NCBI GenBank assembly: GCA_900321195.1
Contig: ONVG01000106.1
Coordinates: forward strand, 1-8,361
DNA from: an uncultured Eubacteriales bacterium
Lineage (GTDB): Bacteria; Bacillota; Clostridia; Oscillospirales; Acutalibacteraceae
Direction of reading: 5' to 3'
DNA: 8,361 nt
Under the pieces are notes generated by a model. It worked only from the letters and a program-made list of their open reading frames with translations, did no database searches and was not told the DNA's origin. Numbering within the stretch: position 1 is the first letter of the stretch; the number at the start of each line of letters is the position of its first letter. The translations under genes and the position numbers were made by a program. This document shows positions 1 through 5,477 of this stretch, in pieces.

Positions 1-491
1 AAAGGCTCATCCATAAGCAGTATATCCGTATCCATCGCAAGCGCTCTTGCTATTGCAACACGCTGCTGCATTCCGCCGGAAAGCTGAGATGGATATTTAT
101 TTTTGAACTGCTCCAGTCCGACCTTATCAAGAAATTCATCAGCAAGCTGATAGCGCTCTGCTCTGCTAACATTTTTATTGACCTGCTTTATTCCGAAAGC
201 AACATTCCTTCTTGCGGTCATCCACGGGAACAGTGAATAGTGCTGGAACACAACGCCCCTGTCGGGTCCTGTGCCTGTGACAGGCTCTCCGTTTATCAGT
301 ATCTCGCCCTCCGTAGCGGTGTTTATACCCTCAAGTATACTAAGCAGTGTGCTTTTGCCGCATCCGCTCGAGCCTATAATACTTACGAATTCACCCTCCT
401 CAATTGAAAAGCTTACATTCTTCAATGCAGTAAAGCTCTTTTTCTTTTCTGTATAATCTACTGTCAGATTATTTATCTCTATCTTGCTCAT
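1..491 (-). CDS. NitT/TauT-type ABC transporter ATP-binding protein (partial, C-terminus off window)
   Basis: This is the ATPase of an ABC importer and would act on the inner face of the membrane. I translated it by hand: 163 complete codons are visible and the rest lies beyond base 1. Visible motifs are Walker A GSSGCGKST (residues 40-48), a Q-loop FQHYSLFPWMTARRNV (82-97), the signature LSGGMQQR (137-144) and Walker B ILLMDEPF (157-164, cut in the last codon). The LFPWMT pattern after the Q-loop is typical of the nitrate/sulfonate/taurine (NrtD/SsuB/TauB) subfamily. The ATG at 491 is fixed as the start by an in-frame TAA immediately upstream. The ribosome site is weak (GAAGAG). The gene lies 45 nt after the substrate-binding lipoprotein gene on the same strand, so the two are very likely one operon. 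The permease is probably further along, outside the window. Family is certain; substrate is unknown, with a sulfur compound plausible from context. Confidence 0.93.
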   Translation of the reverse strand, partial: MSKIEINNLTVDYTEKKKSFTALKNVSFSIEEGEFVSIIGSSGCGKSTLLSILEGINTATEGEILINGEPVTGTGPDRGVVFQHYSLFPWMTARRNVAFGIKQVNKNVSRAERYQLADEFLDKVGLEQFKNKYPSQLSGGMQQRVAIARALAMDTDILLMDEP

Positions 492-536
492 TTATCATCA
501 TCTCTTCTTTTTCCGGCGCTGCCGAAAACGTATTAT

Positions 537-1646
537 TTATTCAAACTCGTCAAAGTGCTTTTTGAGTTCTGTATACACTTTATCATCAGGGCTTTCCTTG
601 ATAAGGCTTTCAAGTGCATTCTTGTAAATATCTGTATTATAAAGCTTATCAATATCATAATCATCCGTATAACCAAGCTCTACAATGGATTTTTTGAGAG
701 CGACTGTACCTTGCTTGTCCGGATCGGGAACGGACGTACCGTAGCCGCCGTAAAGCTCGGTCTTGATAAGATTCTCTTCAATGTCAATATATTTCTTTAC
801 ATCCTTTATTGTCTGCTCCTGATTTTCCTGTGTGAATTTATATGCCTTGATAAGCGCTCTTTCAAAAGCCTTGTAGGAATTCGGATATTTGCTAAGTGCC
901 GCTGTTGAAGCGACCTGACGGCAGCAGGGCTGATTTTCAAGGAGCTTTTCCTCAGAGCAGCGGTATACTATCTTATAGCCTTGACTTTCAGCAAGAGAGG
1001 TGTAGGGGGAATATGCCGAAACTGCATCGATACTGTCATTCTGGAGAGCATTATAGGCATCTTTCTGACTGTCAAAATAAACGATATTTACTTTATTTTC
1101 ACCTTCACCTATTTCAATGCCTTTATCCTTGAGAAGTATCTGGAGTTCGGCATCCTGTACGCTGTTCTTTACAGATGCTACGTTTCTTCCTTTGAGAATA
1201 CTTACATCCCATTTGTCAAGACCCTCTACAAACTGTGGTTTGATAACATATCCGTGTCCGTTTGTCATTGCGCCGCCGAAGATCGTAAGATCGTGTCCCT
1301 TGCTCTGGAAGGTAATTGACGGAACTGAGCCGATAAAGGCAGCATCTAACTTATCGGTTTCAAGACCTGTTGCAAGCTCGGAAGCTGATGAGAACAGAGT
1401 GAGTGTAACATCAAGACCTTCCTCTTTGAAGTAGCCCTCTTCCTTTGCAACAAAGCCCAAAAGATGAGCTGTTGAATTGAGGTGTCCTAAATTGAAGCTT
1501 GTCTTTTCCAATGCTCCTGCTGATGCCGAAGTATCGGATGCGGTTTTTGAGGAGCCGTTATCCTTGCTGTCATTACATCCTGTAAATGCTGTAACAGATA
1601 ATGTGAGCGCAGCGGCTAATACTGCCGCGGTAATTCTTTTGTTCAT
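537..1646 (-). CDS. NitT/TauT-family ABC transporter substrate-binding lipoprotein
   Basis: This is the extracellular substrate-binding lipoprotein of an ABC importer, 369 residues. A basic N-terminus (MNKR) and hydrophobic stretch lead to a lipobox FTGC with the lipidated Cys at residue 24, followed by a Ser/Asp/Lys-rich linker to about residue 48. The mature domain starts FNLGHLNSTAHLLGFVAKEEGYF, with GLDVTLTLFSSASELATGL after it, the usual opening of NMT1/SsuA/TauA-like periplasmic-binding folds. It also has the GSVPS loop near residue 106. It lacks the DWxPNTNH-type opening expected of the thiamine-precursor binder ThiY. A Cys-Cys pair sits at 241-242 (QPCCRQ) with another Cys at 230. The AAAGGA ribosome site sits about 7 nt before the ATG. 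It follows the Cys-Cys lipoprotein gene by 43 nt and precedes the ATPase gene by 45 nt. The neighbouring methionine/cysteine genes favour a sulfonate or other organosulfur ligand, but that is inference. Confidence 0.92.
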   Translation of the reverse strand: MNKRITAAVLAAALTLSVTAFTGCNDSKDNGSSKTASDTSASAGALEKTSFNLGHLNSTAHLLGFVAKEEGYFKEEGLDVTLTLFSSASELATGLETDKLDAAFIGSVPSITFQSKGHDLTIFGGAMTNGHGYVIKPQFVEGLDKWDVSILKGRNVASVKNSVQDAELQILLKDKGIEIGEGENKVNIVYFDSQKDAYNALQNDSIDAVSAYSPYTSLAESQGYKIVYRCSEEKLLENQPCCRQVASTAALSKYPNSYKAFERALIKAYKFTQENQEQTIKDVKKYIDIEENLIKTELYGGYGTSVPDPDKQGTVALKKSIVELGYTDDYDIDKLYNTDIYKNALESLIKESPDDKVYTELKKHFDEFE

Positions 1647-1689
1647 AATGATTTTCCTTTCTCCGTATAATTATTTCTATATTTCTATA

Positions 1690-2031
1690 TTAACCTCCGC
1701 AGCAATCGGGAACATCTGAGCTTTCCTCGTTTTTGCAGCAGTCGGGAACTGATGATTTATCCTGCTCTTTATGACAGCAGCTTTTTTCATTTTTACTGTC
1801 ATCTTCAGAGCTTTCTTTATCCTTGCAGCAGTCGGACTTTTCGCTGTGTTCACAGCAGCTTTCTTCTTTCTTGCAGCAATCCTTTTCTTCTGAACCTGAT
1901 GACGAGGACTGTGCCGCTGATGATGCAGCTTCTTTTCCGTCCGGCTGCTTTGTACAGGCTGTAAGCACCGCAAATCCAAGCACTGCGGCAAACAGCAGCG
2001 CCGCTGTCTTTTTAGTCATTTTATACCTCAT
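1690..2031 (-). CDS. small lipoprotein with six Cys-Cys pairs (unknown function)
   Basis: I do not recognise a named family. The product is 113 residues if the ATG at 2031 is used, or 109 from the ATG at 2019. The N-terminus is a lipoprotein signal: Lys residues, a hydrophobic core and the lipobox LTAC with lipidated Cys at residue 26. The mature part is low-complexity, Ser/Glu/Lys/Asp-rich and hydrophilic. It is punctuated by Cys pairs at 52-53, 59-60, 68-69, 85-86, 98-99 and 110-111, mostly in the context (D/S)CC(K/E/H), with PDCC twice near the end. Twelve of the last 62 residues are Cys. Start choice is open. The 2031 ATG has AAAGGA upstream and overlaps the preceding gene by 11 nt. The 2019 ATG has GAGG six nt upstream and begins one base after that gene's TAA. 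Either way, translational coupling to the ECF S component is likely. Metal or thiol capture at the cell surface is a guess. Confidence 0.85.
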   Translation of the reverse strand: MRYKMTKKTAALLFAAVLGFAVLTACTKQPDGKEAASSAAQSSSSGSEEKDCCKKEESCCEHSEKSDCCKDKESSEDDSKNEKSCCHKEQDKSSVPDCCKNEESSDVPDCCGG

Positions 2032-2596
2032 GGCTTTTTTCCTTTCTTTTGGATATTATCCTTGATTTGAAATGAACTGCATCAAGGCTTGTGCCGAGTA
2101 CTATAAATATTCCAGCTCCGACACTTGCCTGAACGAGATTCGGAAGTATCTCTGCTATCGCTGCTGCTGTATCATACAGCAAAGCATTAGCTACGAAATA
2201 ACCGCCGATCGTTACTATCGTTGTGGGTATCAGCATAAGCAGATTCGGCAGGCTGATGATTTTATCGAGCTTCGGACTGTTCTTCAAAGCAAGCTTTATC
2301 AGAAAGAAAGGGAGAACATTCAGAGCCTTTATAATTGCTGTCGGGATAGCCCACTGGGGATAGCCTGCAAGCAGATCGGCAAGTCCTCCGCCGACAGCGG
2401 CTGCCGCAAATCCGAGCGGCCCGGGCAGGACGCTTGCGGCAAGATAGATCATACTGTCGCCTGCGTGTGCATAACCAAGCGGAGCAGGTATCTTTATGTA
2501 GGCTGTCGTTACGGTTATAAGAGCGGCAAACATTGCTGTTATTGCAGCATATTTTATATGCTCACTGTCTGCTCTGTTTTTTGATAAGTTACTCAT
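2021..2596 (-). CDS. ECF-type transporter S component, membrane protein
   Basis: This is a 191-residue, very hydrophobic protein. I expect about five or six membrane segments, for example near residues 15-34, 49-70, 85-104 and 118-140, plus a C-terminal one at about 152-170. It ends in a basic tail (KSRIISKRKEKSHEV). The motif YAHAGDSMIYLAA at residues 42-54, after a KIP turn, is characteristic of small S components of energy-coupling-factor vitamin transporters. S components bind the small-molecule ligand in the membrane and normally work with a shared EcfT/EcfA module, which is not in this window. The ATG at 2596 has a strong AGGAGG ribosome site (2605-2610) with 8 nt spacing. The gene comes directly after the leader-peptide terminator and is coupled to the Cys-Cys lipoprotein gene. 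The ligand cannot be told from sequence; a vitamin, or a sulfur-containing precursor given the context, are both possible. Confidence 0.88.
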   Translation of the reverse strand: MSNLSKNRADSEHIKYAAITAMFAALITVTTAYIKIPAPLGYAHAGDSMIYLAASVLPGPLGFAAAAVGGGLADLLAGYPQWAIPTAIIKALNVLPFFLIKLALKNSPKLDKIISLPNLLMLIPTTIVTIGGYFVANALLYDTAAAIAEILPNLVQASVGAGIFIVLGTSLDAVHFKSRIISKRKEKSHEV

Positions 2597-2604
2597 TATT
2601 GTTA

Positions 2605-2610
2605 CCTCCT
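2605..2610 (-). promoter_or_regulatory. ribosome binding site of the ECF S component
   Basis: A perfect AGGAGG lies 8 nt upstream of the ATG at 2596 and 13 nt after the terminator T-tract. It fixes the start of the S component and is outside the terminator hairpin. Control of this gene is therefore more likely at transcription termination than by hiding this site. Confidence 0.8.
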
Positions 2611-2623
2611 GAAAAATGGCAGT

Positions 2624-2651
2624 AAAAAAGGGAAGTCATTGCTGACCTCCC
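2624..2651 (-). terminator. intrinsic terminator (attenuator) before the ECF S component
   Basis: On the minus strand the arms GGGAGGTCA (2651-2643) and TGACTTCCC (2638-2630) form a 9-bp stem with one G-U pair, closed by a GCAA (GNRA-type) tetraloop. Six T follow (2629-2624). It lies between the leader-ORF stop codon (2677) and the S-component start (2596), so it would stop transcription before the transport genes unless bypassed. A short alternative pairing is possible: TTGCTG in the leader ORF (2698-2693), which spans its tandem Cys codons, is complementary to CAGCAA in the terminator arm and loop (2644-2639). Confidence 0.85.
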
Positions 2652-2662
2652 AAAAAAAGCGC

Positions 2663-2677
2663 ACAGAATCACTCTGT
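2663..2677 (-). other. small hairpin between leader stop codon and terminator
   Basis: ACAGA (2677-2673) and TCTGT (2667-2663) form a 5-bp stem with loop GTGAT, beginning at the last base of the leader stop codon. A competing pairing exists: TGACAGAG here can pair with CTGTGTCA in leader codons 26-28 with one mismatch. A ribosome on the leader could decide between the two. The stem is short, so this is a weak call. Confidence 0.35.
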
Positions 2678-2784
2678 CACATTCGGAAAGCACAGCAAGC
2701 CCTGACACAGAAAACTGCTTCCTGAGTCATACACATACATCTGTTCATACACATACACATTGTTTTAACAGTTGTCTTTGCCAT
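2677..2784 (-). CDS. Cys/Met-rich leader peptide, 35 aa, probable attenuator
   Basis: This short ORF was found by reading the intergenic region. It starts at the ATG at 2784 and ends at the TGA at 2677, giving 35 residues. An AAAGGAG ribosome site (2800-2794) sits 9 nt upstream, and a strong promoter lies just before that. The peptide opens MAKTTVKT, then has the core MCMCMNRCMCM at residues 9-19, and later single Cys 26 and tandem Cys 30-31. In all it has seven Cys and seven Met in 35 codons. The core comes from two 13-nt repeats. The ORF is followed by an intrinsic terminator and then a transporter gene, the arrangement of classical amino-acid attenuation leaders. I infer that ribosome stalling at Cys (or Met) codons during starvation alters folding and lets transcription continue. 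The alternative is a metal-binding peptide acting through its CxC motifs. I know of no named family for it. Confidence 0.75.
   Translation of the reverse strand: MAKTTVKTMCMCMNRCMCMTQEAVFCVRACCAFRM
2727..2757 (-). repeat. two 13-nt direct repeats inside the leader ORF
   Basis: TGTATGTGTATGA occurs at 2757-2745 and again at 2739-2727, offset by 18 nt, which is exactly six codons. The duplication therefore keeps the frame and produces the doubled Met/Cys alternation CMCM...CMCM. Confidence 0.85.
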
Positions 2785-2815
2785 GGTGGTTTACTCCTTT
2801 CTCGTTGATGTGTTT

Positions 2816-2845
2816 ATTATACCATTGGTCCTTGTATCTGTCCAA
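2816..2845 (-). promoter_or_regulatory. promoter of the leader/transport operon
   Basis: On the minus strand TTGGAC (2845-2840) serves as a -35 and TATAAT (2821-2816) as a perfect -10, with an 18-nt spacer and an extended -10 TGG just before it. Transcription should start near 2809, about 25 nt upstream of the leader ATG. ATTGG and CCAAT form a short inverted repeat (2847-2843 and 2828-2824) overlapping the -35 and ending just before the -10, and might be an additional protein contact. Confidence 0.75.
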
Positions 2846-2848
2846 TAT

Positions 2849-2885
2849 CCTATTTATATTATAGGTAATAGGTTCAGCCTATTAC
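2849..2885 (-). promoter_or_regulatory. candidate operator: cluster of AATAGG/CCTATT half-sites
   Basis: Arms GTAATAGG (2885-2878) and CCTATTAC (2872-2865) make a perfect 8-bp inverted repeat with a 5-bp centre. They are followed by CCTAT (2865-2861) and AATAGG (2854-2849), giving four half-sites within 37 bp that end just upstream of the -35. The first arm overlaps the stop codon of the amidohydrolase gene. No T-tract follows on either strand, so it does not look like a terminator. A regulator site is the better reading, and the nearby LysR-family protein is one candidate. Confidence 0.45.
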
Positions 2886-3664
2886 TCAGTAAGAATTTTT
2901 AATGCGTTTTTATATGCGATACTTTCGTATTCATCTGATGAAAGGTTCAGCCTTCTGAAAGAGCTGACCTCCTGCTCCGGACTCCAGAGTGGGAAGTCTG
3001 TACCGAAAAGTATCCTGTCTGCGCCGTATCCGCGAATATAGCGTCTGACCTGCTCGGAAGGCAGGAACATCATCGTGCTTGAAATATCCAGAAAGCATTC
3101 TGTACTCCTGAGCAGCTCAAAACCCTCGTCAAAAAGCGACCAGCCGCCAAGATGCGCAGCGATAACCTGTAAATGAGGAAAGCTGTCGATCACATTCCTC
3201 AGTCTGCGGGGGTGTGAATAATCATATCTCTTGTCACCGCAGTGGACAAGAAGCGGCAGTTTTCCCTGAACAGCGTCAAAGACCTCAAAAAGCCGCCTGT
3301 CGTCCGTATTGAAGCATTGGGTATCGGGATGCAGCTTTATGCCCTTAAAGCCGGAGCTGAGAATAAAGCTGACCTCATCTATAATATTTTCGCATGACGG
3401 GTGAAGCGTCGCAAAGCCGTAAAATTCATTATGCGCGCTGACCTCATCAAGAATGAAGCGGTTGATGCTTCTTACCTGTTCGGGCTTTGTAGCGACCGGC
3501 AGGATAACAAAGCGTGAAATACCTGCTTTTCTGCCTTCAGAGATCAGGCTTTCCGCTGTTCCTGTGCAGGCAGGGGAAATATTATAGAAATCTCCCGTTG
3601 CCTGAGTTGCCTTATCCGCTATTTTTTCGGGATAGATATGCGCATGAAAATCAATTATCTCCAT
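2882..3664 (-). CDS. amidohydrolase-2 family metal-dependent hydrolase
   Basis: This 260-residue protein has the TIM-barrel amidohydrolase-2 (PF04909/COG2159) layout and is probably cytosolic. The N-terminal metal motif is DFHAH (His7, His9). Further likely metal or catalytic residues are His112 in GIKLHPD, His141 in LLVHCGD, His171 in AAHLGGW and Asp223 in FGTDFP. These are the positions expected for the family, which includes hydrolases and decarboxylases of small organic acids. The length is near normal for the family. The gene overlaps the end of the LysR gene by 14 nt and is the last gene of the metK-luxS-mccB-mccA-lysR run, so it is probably translationally coupled to the regulator. The reaction and substrate cannot be assigned. 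Its place in the operon suggests hydrolysis of a compound linked to sulfur-amino-acid metabolism, but this is inference. Confidence 0.9.
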   Translation of the reverse strand: MEIIDFHAHIYPEKIADKATQATGDFYNISPACTGTAESLISEGRKAGISRFVILPVATKPEQVRSINRFILDEVSAHNEFYGFATLHPSCENIIDEVSFILSSGFKGIKLHPDTQCFNTDDRRLFEVFDAVQGKLPLLVHCGDKRYDYSHPRRLRNVIDSFPHLQVIAAHLGGWSLFDEGFELLRSTECFLDISSTMMFLPSEQVRRYIRGYGADRILFGTDFPLWSPEQEVSSFRRLNLSSDEYESIAYKNALKILTE

Positions 3665-4583
3665 CTTGTACTCCCAGATATTTCTTTAATTCCTCAACAT
3701 ATATCTTTCCGACTGTACTCAATCGGATATTCTTCTTTGTGATATAACCTATCTTCATTTTGCTGCCGGGATGTTCCTCATCATGTTCAAAGGGAACAGC
3801 AGCGAAATCGCTCCCGTTAAGCTCCTCGCAGATAATTCCTGAGCATAGTGTGTAGCCGTTCAGCCCGACCATGAGATTGAGCATGGTTGCTCTGTCCGTT
3901 GCCTTTATTGTACGGGGATAATGATAATTACTCAGTATTTCCTCATCAAAATACATTGAATTATTCCCGCCCTGCTCAAATGATAGGCTCGGATACTGTG
4001 TAAGCTCATCAAAGCGTATGCTTTTATTTTTGGCAAGCGGATGTCCCTTCCACAAATAAACATAGGCGTCACAGGTGATAAGCTCATGGAACTCCAGTTT
4101 ATTTGTTCTGAATATCTTTGTCAGGAGCGGAGCATTGAAATCACTCATATAAAGAATACCTATCTCACTTTTAAGACTGCCGACATCATCTATTACCTTC
4201 TGTGTGCGGACTTCTCTTATAGCAAATTCATATTCATCCGTACTCAGCTGTTTTACAAGCTCCACGAAGCTTTTGACTGCAAAGGAATAATGCTGTGTTG
4301 AAACTGCAAATTTCTTTTTCAGCTTACCCTTTTCTCCGTACCTGTCGATAATGTTTTCATATTGACTGTACAGCTCATGGGCATATGAAATAAACTCCGC
4401 GCCGTCACTTGTAAGCGTTACGCCTTTTCCGCTGCGGTGAAAAATTGATATTCCAAGCTCCTTTTCAAGCTCCTTTACAGCTTCCGTCAGCGAGGGCTGT
4501 GAAATATACAGCACCTCGCTTGCTTTATTGAAAGAACCCTGTTCGGATATCGTTATAGCATAATATATCTGTTGTATCGTCAT
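3651..4583 (-). CDS. LysR-family transcriptional regulator
   Basis: This is a 310-residue regulator with the standard LysR layout. The N-terminal winged helix-turn-helix reads QQIYYAITISEQGSFNKASEVLYISQPS and continues with LTEAVKELEKELGISIFHR, covering about residues 4-50, with the usual linker helix to about 90. The rest is the two-lobed effector-binding domain. The ribosome site AAGGA overlaps the end of mccA, and the ATG at 4583 comes 12 nt after the mccA stop, so it is co-transcribed with the cysteine pathway genes. Its 3' end overlaps the amidohydrolase gene. Several LysR proteins in Firmicutes (CmbR/CysR/MtaR types) control cysteine and methionine uptake and synthesis, often sensing O-acetylserine. 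This protein could do the same here and might bind near 2849-2885, but neither effector nor target is shown by sequence. Confidence 0.93.
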   Translation of the reverse strand: MTIQQIYYAITISEQGSFNKASEVLYISQPSLTEAVKELEKELGISIFHRSGKGVTLTSDGAEFISYAHELYSQYENIIDRYGEKGKLKKKFAVSTQHYSFAVKSFVELVKQLSTDEYEFAIREVRTQKVIDDVGSLKSEIGILYMSDFNAPLLTKIFRTNKLEFHELITCDAYVYLWKGHPLAKNKSIRFDELTQYPSLSFEQGGNNSMYFDEEILSNYHYPRTIKATDRATMLNLMVGLNGYTLCSGIICEELNGSDFAAVPFEHDEEHPGSKMKIGYITKKNIRLSTVGKIYVEELKKYLGVQDGDN

Positions 4584-4595
4584 AATATCTGATCC

Positions 4596-5378
4596 TTATT
4601 CATACAGATTTTTCGTAAAATAGCGGTCGCCTCTGTCGGGGAAAATGACTGCTATCCTGCCCCTTGCGCCGCTGCTTATCAGTTTTTTTGCAGCCGCAAG
4701 CGCCGCGCCCGAGGATGAGCCGGCGATTATTCCTTCCTTTTTTGCAAGCTCTCTTGCGTTTTCAAATGCTTCGCTGTCAGTTATTTTTATCACTCTGTCC
4801 ACAAGGGACATATCCATCGTATCTGCGATAAAATCATTGCCGATACCCTCTATATCATAATCACCGTGTTCGCCGCCGCCCATGGTCGAGCCTACGGGAT
4901 CGGCAAGCACGCCGATGATATTCTTATTTTTCTCTTTCAGGTATTCTACAACTCCGGAGTAGGTTCCTCCGCTGCCTGCGCCTGCTACAAGATAATCAAT
5001 ATCAGGCAGATCGTCATATATTTCCTTTCCTGTCGTTTCGTAATGTGCAAGCGGATTGGCAGGATTTTTGAATTGCTCCAGAGTTACAGCCCCCGGAATG
5101 GAGGAGCGTATCTCCTCTGCCTTTTTCCATGCGCCGAGCATACCGCCCTCACGCGGAGTATTAATTATCCTTGCTCCAAGGGCGCGCAGAAGCGTCTGCT
5201 TTTCCTGTGAGAATTTTGTCGGTACAACAAAGATTATCTGATAACCTCTGTTAAGCGCCGCAAATGCAATTCCAAGTCCGGTATTGCCGGCGGTAGCTTC
5301 AACGATAACGCCGCCCTTTCTGAGTATTCCCTTTCGCTCAGCGTCCTCGATCATATATTTTCCTATTCTGTCCTTCAC
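4596..5378 (-). CDS. mccA: O-acetylserine-dependent cystathionine beta-synthase type enzyme, 5'-truncated (possible pseudogene)
   Basis: This is a fold-type II PLP enzyme of the CysK/CBS family, predicted to join homocysteine and O-acetylserine into cystathionine. Visible motifs from the GTG at 5378 are the PLP lysine in (SGS)VKDR (residue 2), EATAGNTG at 27-34, the phosphate loop GAGSGGTYSG and SSSGAA near the C-terminus. The TAGNTG form, rather than TSGNTG, favours MccA over plain cysteine synthase CysK. The homologous reading frame continues upstream of the GTG to 5465 as TPLVRLRHLDLPEGAELYAK and LELFNPSGS, typical early residues of the family. An in-frame TGA then appears at 5477-5475, with no ATG. 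About 15 N-terminal codons and any ribosome site are missing, and no good start exists: a GTG start would put the catalytic Lys at residue 2. The family is normally about 300 residues. Either the gene is broken or the assembly has lost bases here. Confidence 0.8.
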   Translation of the reverse strand: MKDRIGKYMIEDAERKGILRKGGVIVEATAGNTGLGIAFAALNRGYQIIFVVPTKFSQEKQTLLRALGARIINTPREGGMLGAWKKAEEIRSSIPGAVTLEQFKNPANPLAHYETTGKEIYDDLPDIDYLVAGAGSGGTYSGVVEYLKEKNKNIIGVLADPVGSTMGGGEHGDYDIEGIGNDFIADTMDMSLVDRVIKITDSEAFENARELAKKEGIIAGSSSGAALAAAKKLISSGARGRIAVIFPDRGDRYFTKNLYE

Positions 5379-5401
5379 GCTGCCAGACGGGTTGAAAAGC
5401 T

Positions 5402-5477
5402 CTAACTTCGCATACAGCTCGGCTCCCTCCGGCAGATCAAGATGGCGGAGCCTGACAAGCGGAGTAGGATATCGTCA
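5402..5477 (-). other. out-of-frame mccB/mccA junction
   Basis: The mccB frame follows its family to NIDDIL (codon 373, at 5467-5465) and then reads 20 unrelated residues to TAG at 5402. The same DNA from 5465 downward, read one base earlier, is the N-terminal region of mccA. The expected mccB tail, its stop, a spacer, the mccA ribosome site and the first mccA codons are absent. A -1 shift would join the frames, but I see no slippery heptamer. Confidence 0.75.

Noticed and set aside
1673..1688. Tandem 8-mer ATTTCTAT repeated twice between the lipoprotein and binding-protein genes
   Set aside because: Only two copies in an AT-rich 43-nt spacer, with no dyad or promoter match. Probably chance.
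1677..1991. Second minus-strand frame rich in Lys/Ala inside the Cys-Cys lipoprotein gene
   Set aside because: It is an out-of-frame reading of a repetitive low-complexity gene. It has no signal peptide or ribosome site, while the lipoprotein frame has both.
2597..2820. SAM riboswitch or T-box in the leader region
   Set aside because: No T-box TGGNACCGCG-type motif or S-box core is visible, and most of the leader is taken up by the Cys/Met ORF and a simple terminator.
2865..2885. Inverted repeat at the end of the amidohydrolase gene as an intrinsic terminator
   Set aside because: The 8-bp stem is perfect, but AT-rich mixed sequence rather than a T-tract follows on both strands. I list it as a possible operator instead.
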